From Solobacterium sp. UBA1761 (GTDB taxonomy: Bacteria > Bacillota_I > Bacilli_A > Erysipelotrichales > Erysipelotrichaceae): 43,024 nt of DNA. A program made the translations under genes and the position numbers. The notes under the pieces are model-generated. The model saw nothing but the letters and a program-made list of their open reading frames with translations, was not told the DNA's origin and made no database searches. Location: the NCBI GenBank assembly GCA_002315565.1, contig DCHD01000016.1, positions 1-43,024 of the forward strand. The letters run 5' to 3'. Every line of letters starts with the position of its first letter. Positions within the stretch are counted from its first letter, which is position 1. Below, one piece after another: positions 34,093 to 41,514 of the stretch.

Positions 34093-35424
34093 CTAGATAA
34101 TATTGGCACTGATCAGTTCGTATACAACGAATCCAAGTACCAGGAATAACGCAACAATAAGTACAACAAGCAGTACATTAAGCACTTTGTTTGGAGTATC
34201 AACATCAGTTTCTGTTTCTTCTTCAACAGGAGCAAATGTAACTGTCTTGGTTAAAGATTCTGTCTTTTCAAGTTCAGCAAGATTAACAATCTCAACTGGT
34301 TCAGTATCTTTGTTTTCTTCAAGTGTCTGATAAGCAACAGGATGTTCCATAGATACTGTTTCTTTTGACAGGAAGTCATCAACAAATGAATTCTGAACAG
34401 GTTCCTGAGCTACAGGAGCTGGTTCAACTGCTGGAGCAGATGGTGCTTCAGTAATCTGTACAGGTTCAATTACAGGAGCAGTATATACTGGAGCCTGGAC
34501 TGGTTCTACAGGAGTAAATGTCTGCTGCTGAACAGGAGCTTCATTCTGAATTTCTGTAATGATATTCTGAGAAATCTGGTCCATTGTAGTGAGACCTTTT
34601 TCTTTATTGTAGTCATCAACTTCAGTAAGTGTCTGATTAATGAATGAATCAAAGTCAAAACTGTCAGTAATGATTGGATCGCCACCATCAGCAGGTTCAG
34701 CATTAACAACTGGTTCAACTGGCTGTACAGGTGCTGGAGCAGCTGTTTCTGTACCGAAATCAATTGAGTTCAGGAAATCATCAAGTGAAAGTTCTTCCTT
34801 AACTGGATTAACTTCTGGAGCAGGTGCAGTAAATGCAGGCTGTTCTGGTTCAGCAAACTGAGGCTGTACTGGTGCCTGGTAAACTGGCTGAGCAGGTTCC
34901 TGATATACAGGCTGCTGAGGTGCAACAAACTGAGGCTGAACTGGAGAGTGAACTGGCTGAGGATTTGCCTGCTGTTCAAGTGAACTTAACAGTGAATCGA
35001 TATCATTCTGTACTGCAGGTGCAGTATAAGCTGGCTGAGCTGGAGCTTCGTATACTGGCTGAACTTTAGCCTGCTGTTCAAGCGAACTTAACAGCGAATC
35101 GATATCATTCTGAGCAGCTGGAGCCTGATATGCAGGCTGAACAGGTGCAGTAAATACAGGCTGCTGAGGAGCAGTGTACTGAGGCTGAACTGGTGCCTGG
35201 TAAACTGGCTGCTGAGGAGCCTGATATACAGGCTGAGCAGGTGCAGTAAATACAGGCTGCTCTGTATACTGAGTAGCTGGATTGCTTCTGATGAAAGAAT
35301 CCTCTACTCCATTTAATCTATTCTGGTACTGTGATAAATCCTGTGTTGTTGTGTTTTCTTCACGATCTGCAGTAATGCTGTCTCTTAGGTTTGCATATCT
35401 TTGAGATCTACTAAGTTTTTCCAT
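34093..35424 (-). CDS. Pro/Gln-rich repetitive tail-anchored protein, unknown function
   Basis: A 443-residue protein not matching a family I know. Residues 1-50 are polar and charged. Residues 55-205 are a repeat array of about eight residues (VYQAPxQP-like, with Val/Tyr/Phe-x-Ala-Pro). A C-terminal hydrophobic helix at about 414-436 (LNVLLVVLIVALFLVLGFVVY) is the only membrane segment and there is no signal peptide, so the long disordered part should face the cytosol. Five short motifs recur: IDSLLSSLEQQ (108-118, 142-152), LDDFLNSID (214-222), FDSFINQTL (258-266) and VDDFLSKE (348-355). GGAGG precedes the ATG. It heads the cmk-der operon. Confidence 0.85.
   Translation of the reverse strand: MEKLSRSQRYANLRDSITADREENTTTQDLSQYQNRLNGVEDSFIRSNPATQYTEQPVFTAPAQPVYQAPQQPVYQAPVQPQYTAPQQPVFTAPVQPAYQAPAAQNDIDSLLSSLEQQAKVQPVYEAPAQPAYTAPAVQNDIDSLLSSLEQQANPQPVHSPVQPQFVAPQQPVYQEPAQPVYQAPVQPQFAEPEQPAFTAPAPEVNPVKEELSLDDFLNSIDFGTETAAPAPVQPVEPVVNAEPADGGDPIITDSFDFDSFINQTLTEVDDYNKEKGLTTMDQISQNIITEIQNEAPVQQQTFTPVEPVQAPVYTAPVIEPVQITEAPSAPAVEPAPVAQEPVQNSFVDDFLSKETVSMEHPVAYQTLEENKDTEPVEIVNLAELEKTESLTKTVTFAPVEEETETDVDTPNKVLNVLLVVLIVALFLVLGFVVYELISANII
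34970..35117 (-). repeat. intragenic direct repeat in the tail-anchored protein gene
   Basis: The codons for QNDIDSLLSSLEQQA occur twice, 102 bases apart, and are almost identical at the nucleotide level (for example one synonymous T/C difference within the shared stretch near 34993 and 35095). The linking VxPVYxAPAQP segments also repeat, pointing to recent internal duplication. Confidence 0.75.
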
Positions 35425-35452
35425 ATAAAAACCTCCATTAAAACGCTATACT

Positions 35453-35480
35453 ATTATAACACATAACGAATATTCAACAA
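35453..35480 (-). promoter_or_regulatory. promoter of the repeat protein-cmk-der-PAP2 operon
   Basis: On the minus strand TTGTTG (35475-35480) and TATAAT (35453-35458) are 16 bases apart, with TGT directly before the -10 box (extended -10). The leader of about 25 bases contains GGAGG. Confidence 0.6.
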
Positions 35481-35503
35481 ATCCGGCACAAATTTTTTCA
35501 TAT

Positions 35504-36109
35504 TTAGGAATTTGTTCTGTTTATCAGGTGTGAAATTCTTTTATAAAGAACAAAAGTTAAAACGCATACTACTGCAGCTTTTATCAGATTGAAAGGTAAA
35601 GTGCAGCAGAGCACAAATGTGAACTTGTCTTTAATAAATGGGAAGATAGCCTGGCCCATAGAAATAATGGCTTCTAAAGGCATCTTGTACATAACCACAT
35701 AAGATGGAATGATAAAGAAATAATTAAGTGCTGTTCCGAAGATTACCATAGCAAATGAACCAGCCACAAGCGCTTTTAAAGCACCTTTCTTGTCATGTTT
35801 TTTCTTATAGATGATTCCCGCAGGAAGTACCAGTGCTACACCACACAGGAAATTGGACAGTTCACCTACAAATGCGCTTGAAGTAGGTTTAAGCAATAAC
35901 TTGATCAGAATCTTAAGAAATTCAATGATTACTCCCGCTATTGGACCCAGCGAAAAAGAACCAATAAGACATGGTAAATCTGAGATATCCATTTTATAGA
36001 ATGCTGGAGCAACAAATGAAAGCGGTATATCCACAAACATCAGCACTCCTGCAATAGCAGACATAATGGCAATTATAGCCATTGATTTGACATTTAATGT
36101 TTTCTTCAT
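35504..36109 (-). CDS. ribU: riboflavin ECF transporter S component (RibU-like)
   Basis: A 201-residue membrane protein with about five to six hydrophobic segments, matching the RibU substrate-binding subunit of energy-coupling-factor transporters, which captures riboflavin and docks with a shared EcfAAT module encoded elsewhere. Recognisable features are the MAIIAIMSAIAGVLMFVDIP start, PAFYKMDISDLPCLIGSF, and GELSNFLCG. The assignment is strongly supported by the FMN riboswitch directly upstream. GGAGG precedes the ATG and may be masked by an upstream complementary ACCACC. Confidence 0.93.
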   Translation of the reverse strand: MKKTLNVKSMAIIAIMSAIAGVLMFVDIPLSFVAPAFYKMDISDLPCLIGSFSLGPIAGVIIEFLKILIKLLLKPTSSAFVGELSNFLCGVALVLPAGIIYKKKHDKKGALKALVAGSFAMVIFGTALNYFFIIPSYVVMYKMPLEAIISMGQAIFPFIKDKFTFVLCCTLPFNLIKAAVVCVLTFVLYKRISHLINRTNS

Positions 36110-36153
36110 AAAACCTCCAATTACTTTAGGTGGTCTTGTATAAAAAGAAAAAA

Positions 36154-36257
36154 CTTTCTTTCATCCAGACTTTACTGTCGCCACCTGAATTTCACAGGTT
36201 CCTGCCGTTTGGCTCGTGGGGTATACCACCGATCGGGAATTAAACCCTGCCCTGAAG
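36154..36257 (-). promoter_or_regulatory. FMN riboswitch (RFN element)
   Basis: The minus strand carries the conserved RFN landmarks in order: CTTCAGGGCAGGGT, AATTCCC, CGGTGGTATACCCCACGAGCC-type core (shown in part: CCCACGAGCC), GGCAGGAACCTGTGAAATTC, GGTGGCGACAGTAAAGTC, TGGATGAAAGA. It lies between the ribU promoter and its coding region. About 45 bases downstream, ACCACC can pair with the GGAGGT ribosome site (one A-A mismatch), suggesting control of translation initiation. A weak AT-only hairpin after the aptamer is a less likely terminator. Confidence 0.95.
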
Positions 36258-36267
36258 TTACATAAAT

Positions 36268-36297
36268 ATTTTAGTACAACATTTTAATGTGATACAA
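36268..36297 (-). promoter_or_regulatory. ribU promoter
   Basis: On the minus strand TTGTAT (36292-36297) and TAAAAT (36268-36273) are 18 bases apart. The predicted start site falls a few bases before the FMN aptamer, as expected. Confidence 0.65.
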
Positions 36298-36319
36298 GAA
36301 TAATGATTCAAACTATAAT
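36290..36319 (+). promoter_or_regulatory. sirtuin promoter, predicted leaderless
   Basis: TATAAT (36314-36319) ends 6 bases before the ATG at 36326; a weak TGATAC (36290-36295) lies 18 bases upstream of it and overlaps the -35 box of the divergent ribU promoter. No ribosome site is present. Confidence 0.5.
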
Positions 36320-36325
36320 ATAGAT

Positions 36326-37045
36326 ATGATAAACAAACTTAATGATGCAATAAATAAAGCAGATAAGATTGTCTTTTTTACCGGTGCCGGAATGTCTACT
36401 GCCTCAGGAATACCAGATTTCAGGAGTACTACCGGTCTATACAAGAATGTCTATCGGGCAGAAGAAGCTGTATCACATTCCTTCTTTAAATATCACACTG
36501 AAGATTTCTTTGACTTCTACAAAAAACATCTCTGTTTTCCAAATGCCCTTCCAAACTATGGACATGAATATATTGCTGAACTGGAAAAAACAAAAGATGT
36601 ATCAGTTGTAACCCAGAACATTGACAATCTTCATCAGGCAGCCGGAAGCACAAAAGTATTTGAACTGCATGGCTCTGTTCACCGCAATTACTGCACAAAG
36701 TGTCACGAATTCTATGGACTTGATTACATACTTGAATCAGATGGAATACCAAGATGCAAGTGTGGAGGTATCATAAAGCCTGATGTTGTACTGTATGAAG
36801 AAGGACTTGATGAAGAAGTGATTACCTGTGCTGTAAAGGCAATATCTGAAGCTGACCTTCTGGTAATAATGGGTACATCACTTGTTGTCTACCCTGCCGC
36901 CAGCTTTATCGGGTATTTCAAAGGTGATACACTTGCCATCATCAACAAGTCGGAAACATCAAGGGACAGCATGTGCGATATCGTAATTCACGATGACATT
37001 GTTGAAACATTTAAAAAGTTAAATAAACTGAGCAATATTATCTGA
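36326..37045 (+). CDS. NAD-dependent protein deacylase, sirtuin family
   Basis: A 239-residue Sir2-type enzyme that uses NAD+ to remove acyl groups from protein lysines. NAD-binding GAGMSTASGIPDFRS is at 20-34, TQNIDN at 96-101, catalytic His115 in LHGSVH, and zinc-binding cysteines at 123, 126, 144 and 146; GTSLVVYPAASF closes the Rossmann fold. Length is normal for a bacterial CobB/SrtN-type protein. The ATG follows a TATAAT box by 6 bases with no ribosome site. It is divergent from ribU; cofactor-related neighbours may be coincidental. Confidence 0.95.
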   Translation: MINKLNDAINKADKIVFFTGAGMSTASGIPDFRSTTGLYKNVYRAEEAVSHSFFKYHTEDFFDFYKKHLCFPNALPNYGHEYIAELEKTKDVSVVTQNIDNLHQAAGSTKVFELHGSVHRNYCTKCHEFYGLDYILESDGIPRCKCGGIIKPDVVLYEEGLDEEVITCAVKAISEADLLVIMGTSLVVYPAASFIGYFKGDTLAIINKSETSRDSMCDIVIHDDIVETFKKLNKLSNII

Positions 37046-37078
37046 AAAGTTTAAACTCTCTCATTTAAGTTAATAGAC

Positions 37079-37084
37079 TATAAT
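37079..37084 (+). promoter_or_regulatory. -10 box for the nucleotidyltransferase gene
   Basis: TATAAT, 20 bases before the ATG at 37105, with a GGAGG ribosome site in the short leader. No convincing -35 hexamer. Confidence 0.45.
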
Positions 37085-37104
37085 TATTTCTGGAGGAAAT
37101 TTAT

Positions 37105-38016
37105 ATGAAAGAAACACTCGTTATTCTTGCTGCAGGCATGGGCTCAAGATATGGTGGAATGAAACAGGTTGACGGTGTAGGATCAAACGGCGAACCTATT
37201 ATCGAATTCACTATCTATGATGCTATTGAAGCAGGATTCAAAAAAGTAGTACTTATTATCAGAAAAGAACATGAAGAAATCTTCGAGGATGTACTGGTTA
37301 AAAAGATCAGACCATTCATTGAAGTTGAATATGCCTATCAGGATCTTAACGATATACCTCAAGGTATTGAAATTCCAGCTGAAAGAGTTAAACCATGGGG
37401 TACAACTCATGCCCTTCTAGCTGTACGCAACATCATGAAAGAAGATCCGTTCATCATCTGTAATGCTGATGACTATTATGGAAAAGATGCATTCAATAAA
37501 GTAATGGAATTCTTCCATGAAGATGCTAAAGAAAATGATTTCTGCATGGTTGGTTACAAAGTAGAAAATACTTTATCAGACAATGGTACAGTAACACGTG
37601 GCGTATGCCAGAAAAATGCTGAAGGATACCTGACAAAGATCAAGGAAGTAATGAATATCAGAAAAGCTGAATGCGGCGCTGAATACGAAGAAAACGGTGC
37701 TTATATTCCGCTTGAGAAAGGTACACCAGTATCAATGAACTTCTGGGGCTTCAGACCGGCAGTACTTCCGCTTATGAAAGAACTGTTTGACTCAACTATT
37801 GCTGAAGGAATCAAGAATAATCCGATCAAATATGAAGCACTGCTTCCAAATGATGTAGGTAAACTTGTCGAAACAGGCAAATGTTCAGTCAAAGTACTGA
37901 CAAGTAATGATTCATGGTTCGGTGTAACCTACAAAGAGGATAAACCAAATGTCGTAGCCAAATTTAAAAACTTCAAAGACACTGGCATGTATCCTGAAAA
38001 TCTCTGGTCAAAATAA
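37105..38016 (+). CDS. NDP-sugar pyrophosphorylase-type nucleotidyltransferase
   Basis: A 303-residue nucleotidyltransferase with the N-terminal nucleotide-binding signature LAAGMGSRYGGMKQ (8-21), the motif GTTHALL (about 99-105) and the metal-binding ICNADDYYG (about 118-126). Such enzymes join a sugar-1-phosphate to a nucleoside triphosphate, or attach CMP or similar groups to other small molecules. It differs from GlgC/GlgD here and lacks a beta-helix tail. GGAGG precedes the ATG. Product not assignable. Confidence 0.85.
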   Translation: MKETLVILAAGMGSRYGGMKQVDGVGSNGEPIIEFTIYDAIEAGFKKVVLIIRKEHEEIFEDVLVKKIRPFIEVEYAYQDLNDIPQGIEIPAERVKPWGTTHALLAVRNIMKEDPFIICNADDYYGKDAFNKVMEFFHEDAKENDFCMVGYKVENTLSDNGTVTRGVCQKNAEGYLTKIKEVMNIRKAECGAEYEENGAYIPLEKGTPVSMNFWGFRPAVLPLMKELFDSTIAEGIKNNPIKYEALLPNDVGKLVETGKCSVKVLTSNDSWFGVTYKEDKPNVVAKFKNFKDTGMYPENLWSK

Positions 38017-38021
38017 TAAAC

Positions 38022-38048
38022 AAAGAGCTTCAATTGAAGCTCTTTTTT
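38022..38048. terminator. bidirectional terminator, nucleotidyltransferase / trkH
   Basis: A perfect palindrome of about 12 bp per arm (38022-38044), A-rich on the left and followed by a seven-T run on the right, between two convergent genes. Confidence 0.88.
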
Positions 38049-39487
38049 TAGCTATTTCTGTATGTAGATTTTGAGAACAGTACCAGCATCGGAATAAGTT
38101 CAAGTCTTCCTGCCAGCATATCAAATATCAGTACAATCTTGGAGAAGTAGGAAAACTGTGAGAAGTTTCCAGCAGGCCCAACAAGTCCTAGACCTGGCCC
38201 GATATTATTGAATGTTGCAGCAACCGATGAGAAATTGGTCACAAAGTCAAAATTGTCTATTGAAATCAGAATTACAGAAGCTATCAGAATAAAACAATAG
38301 AAAGAGATATAGCTTCTGATTGAATGTACCGTTTCTTCTTCAACCGGTTTTCCTTCAAACCTGACAGGCTTCACCACTCTTGGATGAGCCAGTTTTCTGA
38401 TGGAGTTTGCACAGTCTTTAAACATAATCGCAATACGGGATACCTTGATACCACCGCCAGTACTTCCGGCACAGGCTCCAATAAACATCAAAACAAGCAA
38501 TATTGTTTTAGAAAGAGCCGGCCAGTTATTGAAATCAACAGTACCAAAACCGGTTGTTGTAATAATAGATGCAACATTGAAGAATGCCATTCTTAATGAA
38601 TAAGAGGTGCTTTCGTACATGCTCATTATATTTAAAGTGATAACAGCAGTTGCAATAAGAACAATACCGAGATAAATACGCATCTCTTCACACTTGAATG
38701 CTTCTTTTGCCTTTTTGATCAGGATGAAATAGTAGACATTGAAGTTAATTCCGAATAACAGCATAAATACCGCGGTTACTACCTGAACCGATGGAGTCAT
38801 ATTAGTGAGCGAAGTGTTATAGATTGCAAACCCGCCTGTTCCGGCAGTTGCCATAGCTATATTAATCGCCTCAAACCAGTTACATTCAAGACACATCAGA
38901 ACAACAAACTGTAAAACAGTCATTCCGGTATAGATAAGATAAAGAATTCTGGCAGTAGTAGAAACCTTGGAAACAAACTTCCCGACAGTTGGACCGGGTG
39001 ATTCAGCTTTCATGATGTACATGCCACTTTGAGAAATACTCGGAATAAACGCCAGTACAATAACCAGTACGCCCATGCCGCCAAAGAAATGAGTAAAGCT
39101 TCTCCAGAACAATGACGCATGAGACAACGCTTCAACATTTGTAAGTATTGATGAACCGGTCGTTGTAAAACCGGATACAATTTCAAACATCGCATCCGTA
39201 TAGTTCAATACTTCACCAGTTAAAACAAGCGGTAAAGCACCAATAAGCGAAATAACAATCCAGCTTAATGAAACAGCCAGGAATCCTTCCTTGGCATAGA
39301 AATTCATATTTGCAGGTTTTCTTTTATAGCCGATGTATCCGATAACTACCGAAATAATTCCCATGACGAAATAGGCATAAAATGCCTTTTCTTTATATCC
39401 GGCAGCAATCAGTGACACAACAAGAAACATGAAACCTTCAAGCAGTGTTACCAGGCTCAGTACATACGCAATAAATTTCCTGTTCAT
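38048..39487 (-). CDS. trkH: TrkH-type K+ channel subunit
   Basis: A 479-residue membrane subunit of a Trk K+ uptake system, with four pore-loop repeats. Selectivity-filter-like stretches are visible as TTTGSSIL, TGGFAIYNTS, TTTGFGTVDF and NIGPGLGLVG. It is longer than the KtrB-like protein at 41515-42879 and has TrkH features such as the RSFTHFFGGMGVLV segment. It follows trkA with one base between stop and start and has no clear ribosome site, so translation is probably coupled. The cognate gating subunit is the adjacent two-domain TrkA. Confidence 0.93.
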   Translation of the reverse strand: MNRKFIAYVLSLVTLLEGFMFLVVSLIAAGYKEKAFYAYFVMGIISVVIGYIGYKRKPANMNFYAKEGFLAVSLSWIVISLIGALPLVLTGEVLNYTDAMFEIVSGFTTTGSSILTNVEALSHASLFWRSFTHFFGGMGVLVIVLAFIPSISQSGMYIMKAESPGPTVGKFVSKVSTTARILYLIYTGMTVLQFVVLMCLECNWFEAINIAMATAGTGGFAIYNTSLTNMTPSVQVVTAVFMLLFGINFNVYYFILIKKAKEAFKCEEMRIYLGIVLIATAVITLNIMSMYESTSYSLRMAFFNVASIITTTGFGTVDFNNWPALSKTILLVLMFIGACAGSTGGGIKVSRIAIMFKDCANSIRKLAHPRVVKPVRFEGKPVEEETVHSIRSYISFYCFILIASVILISIDNFDFVTNFSSVAATFNNIGPGLGLVGPAGNFSQFSYFSKIVLIFDMLAGRLELIPMLVLFSKSTYRNS

Positions 39488-39488
39488 A

Positions 39489-40844
39489 TTAAGCGAGAAT
39501 ATCTGTAATGTCGTTTAATCCCAAATGAGTAGTGACAATAACTACAGAGTCCCCTACCTTGAATTTATCCTTGCCACTTGGAGTAATAATCTTTCTTCCT
39601 CTGATAATGGCAGCAATCAGTGTGTTGTCAATAAACTTTGACTCAAGAAGATTCTTTTCTGTAACAGCAGATTCTTCCTTGATTTTAAAAGAAATAGCTT
39701 CTGCTTTACCATTAAGTATCTGATATAAAGTTTCAATTTCATTATCTTGAGAATTATCCATTGCTCTGACAAATCTGATGATGGATTCAGCAGTAATCTG
39801 TTTTGGCACAATAATACTTCCCAGATTCATACCGTTGATCAGCTGATTATAGTTAAGACGGTTGATCTTGGTAATTACTTTAATATCTTCAAATTTGGAT
39901 GCATACATTGAAAGAATAATGTTTTCTTCATCCATTCCGGTTGTTGAAATAAAGGCATCATAGTCTTCGATATTTTCTTCTTCCAATACCTTCTGGTCTG
40001 TTGCATCGCCATTTATGATAGTAACTTCCGGCAGAAGTTCGGCGATTTCTTTGCACCTTTTCGCATCGGCTTCCAGTAGTGTTACTTCAATACCTGATGA
40101 AATAAGCATTTTTGAAAGATAATAGGCAACACCAGAAGCGCCCACTATCATTACACTTTTGATACGGCTAGTTGGAACACCGATATTATGGAAGAGTTCA
40201 TTTACTCTGTAATCAGTTGTACATACTGAAAGTTTGTCACCCTTTTCAATTACCGTGTGGCCATTTGGAATAATGGCTTCATCCCCTCTTTCAATACCAA
40301 CCACCAGAACCTGTTCATTGGAAATAACCGGAGAATCCATAATCTTTTTGCCTACAAGGTCAGATTTTTCATTTACTACAAAGCTCAGAATATCAAGTTT
40401 ATCTTTTTCGAAAGAGTCAATCTTGATGGCGGATGGGAATCTTAACAGTTTGGCAATTTCTCTTGCTGCACTTATTTCCGGATTGATGATCATGGCCAGA
40501 CCAAGTTCATCAGCGATATATCCGATTTCATCGTTATAAATCGGATTTCTTACACGGGCAATTGTCTTAACGTTGCCGGCTTTCTTGGCAAAAAGACAGC
40601 AAAGAAGATTCAGCTCATCTGAATTGGTAACCGCAAGCAAAACATCAGCATCTTTGATGCCGGCATCAATAAGCGTATTATATGAAGCACCATCACCAAT
40701 AACCCCAAGTACATCCAGAGCATTGGAAACATCCTCTACAACTTTAGAGTTTTTGTCAATCAGGACAATGTCATGTCCTTCTTCAATAAGTTCACTGGCA
40801 ATATTTCTTCCGACCTTGCCGCAGCCCACAATCAGTATTTTCAT
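39489..40844 (-). CDS. trkA: TrkA, two-domain K+ uptake regulatory subunit
   Basis: A 451-residue cytosolic gating protein made of two RCK units, each an NAD-binding Rossmann domain plus an RCK_C domain. The first glycine loop is GCGKVGRNIA near residue 7; the second, GASGVAYYLS, near 234. RCK_C regions lie at about 140-225 and 370-450. These domains bind NADH/NAD and, in many Firmicutes, c-di-AMP. AAAGG precedes the ATG, 11 bases after ktrA. Confidence 0.94.
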   Translation of the reverse strand: MKILIVGCGKVGRNIASELIEEGHDIVLIDKNSKVVEDVSNALDVLGVIGDGASYNTLIDAGIKDADVLLAVTNSDELNLLCCLFAKKAGNVKTIARVRNPIYNDEIGYIADELGLAMIINPEISAAREIAKLLRFPSAIKIDSFEKDKLDILSFVVNEKSDLVGKKIMDSPVISNEQVLVVGIERGDEAIIPNGHTVIEKGDKLSVCTTDYRVNELFHNIGVPTSRIKSVMIVGASGVAYYLSKMLISSGIEVTLLEADAKRCKEIAELLPEVTIINGDATDQKVLEEENIEDYDAFISTTGMDEENIILSMYASKFEDIKVITKINRLNYNQLINGMNLGSIIVPKQITAESIIRFVRAMDNSQDNEIETLYQILNGKAEAISFKIKEESAVTEKNLLESKFIDNTLIAAIIRGRKIITPSGKDKFKVGDSVVIVTTHLGLNDITDILA

Positions 40845-40855
40845 ATGAAGTACCT

Positions 40856-41512
40856 TTAGTCAAAGAAATGATCATTCTTAAAAAGATCACTCTTACCGAT
40901 AATCAGAATATCATCTTCCTCGTTCAGTTTTTCATTCGGATCGATTCTTATTTCAATTTCACCGTTTCTTCTGATGCCTATAACATTTACACCATATTTG
41001 TTTCTAAGACTCAGTTCAACCAGCGATTTTCCCACCCATGACTCAGGCATTCTTATGTCATAGATAGTATTCTTGTCATCAATATCGAGAAGTTCCAGTA
41101 CATTCTCAGATACAATTTTCTTTGCCAGGTTATCAGCAACTTCCTTTTCAGGAGTAATCACCCTGTCTGCACCAACCTTATATAAAACATCAGTAATCGT
41201 ATTTGTGTTGGCTTTTGCATAAACAAGAGGTACACCAATCTGTTTCAGATTGACTACACCTAAAACTGCATCCTCAAGTCTTTCACTTGTGCAGACAATA
41301 CCGATATCACTGTCAGCAATACCTGCAGCCTTCAAATCATCAATATCAGTAAAGTCCAGACATAAAGCATTTGAAACATAGTCAGAAACAGCTTCAATGT
41401 TTTTCATATTGCGGTCTACAGCAATAACATCCATATTGTATCTGCTCAGCTTCTTCGCAAGAGTTGAACCGAATATGCCCATGCCCAGAATAGTAATCGT
41501 CTTTCTTTTCAT
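40856..41512 (-). CDS. ktrA: KtrA-type single RCK K+ uptake regulator
   Basis: A 218-residue RCK protein, half the length of TrkA, with one Rossmann domain (GMGIFGSTLAKKL at about 10-22) and one RCK_C domain (about 140-215). This size is typical of KtrA, which forms an octameric ring on KtrB and gates it by ATP/ADP, and often by c-di-AMP through RCK_C. A GTGGGG ribosome site precedes the ATG, and only 2 bases separate it from the ktrB-like gene. Confidence 0.93.
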   Translation of the reverse strand: MKRKTITILGMGIFGSTLAKKLSRYNMDVIAVDRNMKNIEAVSDYVSNALCLDFTDIDDLKAAGIADSDIGIVCTSERLEDAVLGVVNLKQIGVPLVYAKANTNTITDVLYKVGADRVITPEKEVADNLAKKIVSENVLELLDIDDKNTIYDIRMPESWVGKSLVELSLRNKYGVNVIGIRRNGEIEIRIDPNEKLNEEDDILIIGKSDLFKNDHFFD

Positions 41513-41514
41513 AA

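Noticed and set aside
34103..35069. Open frames on the plus strand opposite the repeat protein gene
   Set aside because: They arise from the biased codon composition of the minus-strand gene, lack ribosome sites and have low-complexity products.
34860..35280. Dense short repeats that could look like a CRISPR or minisatellite array
   Set aside because: The repeats are in phase with codons of one long open frame encoding VYQAP-type peptides, are of irregular length and have no distinct spacers.
35461..35503. A terminator between ribU and the repeat protein gene
   Set aside because: AACAAATT and AATTTGT can pair but the loop is long and no T run follows on the minus strand, so it was not called.
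36126..36160. A transcription terminator directly after the FMN aptamer
   Set aside because: The only possible stem is made of A-T pairs (AAAGAAA/TTTCTTT) and would be weak; pairing of ACCACC with the ribosome site is a better candidate for the switch.
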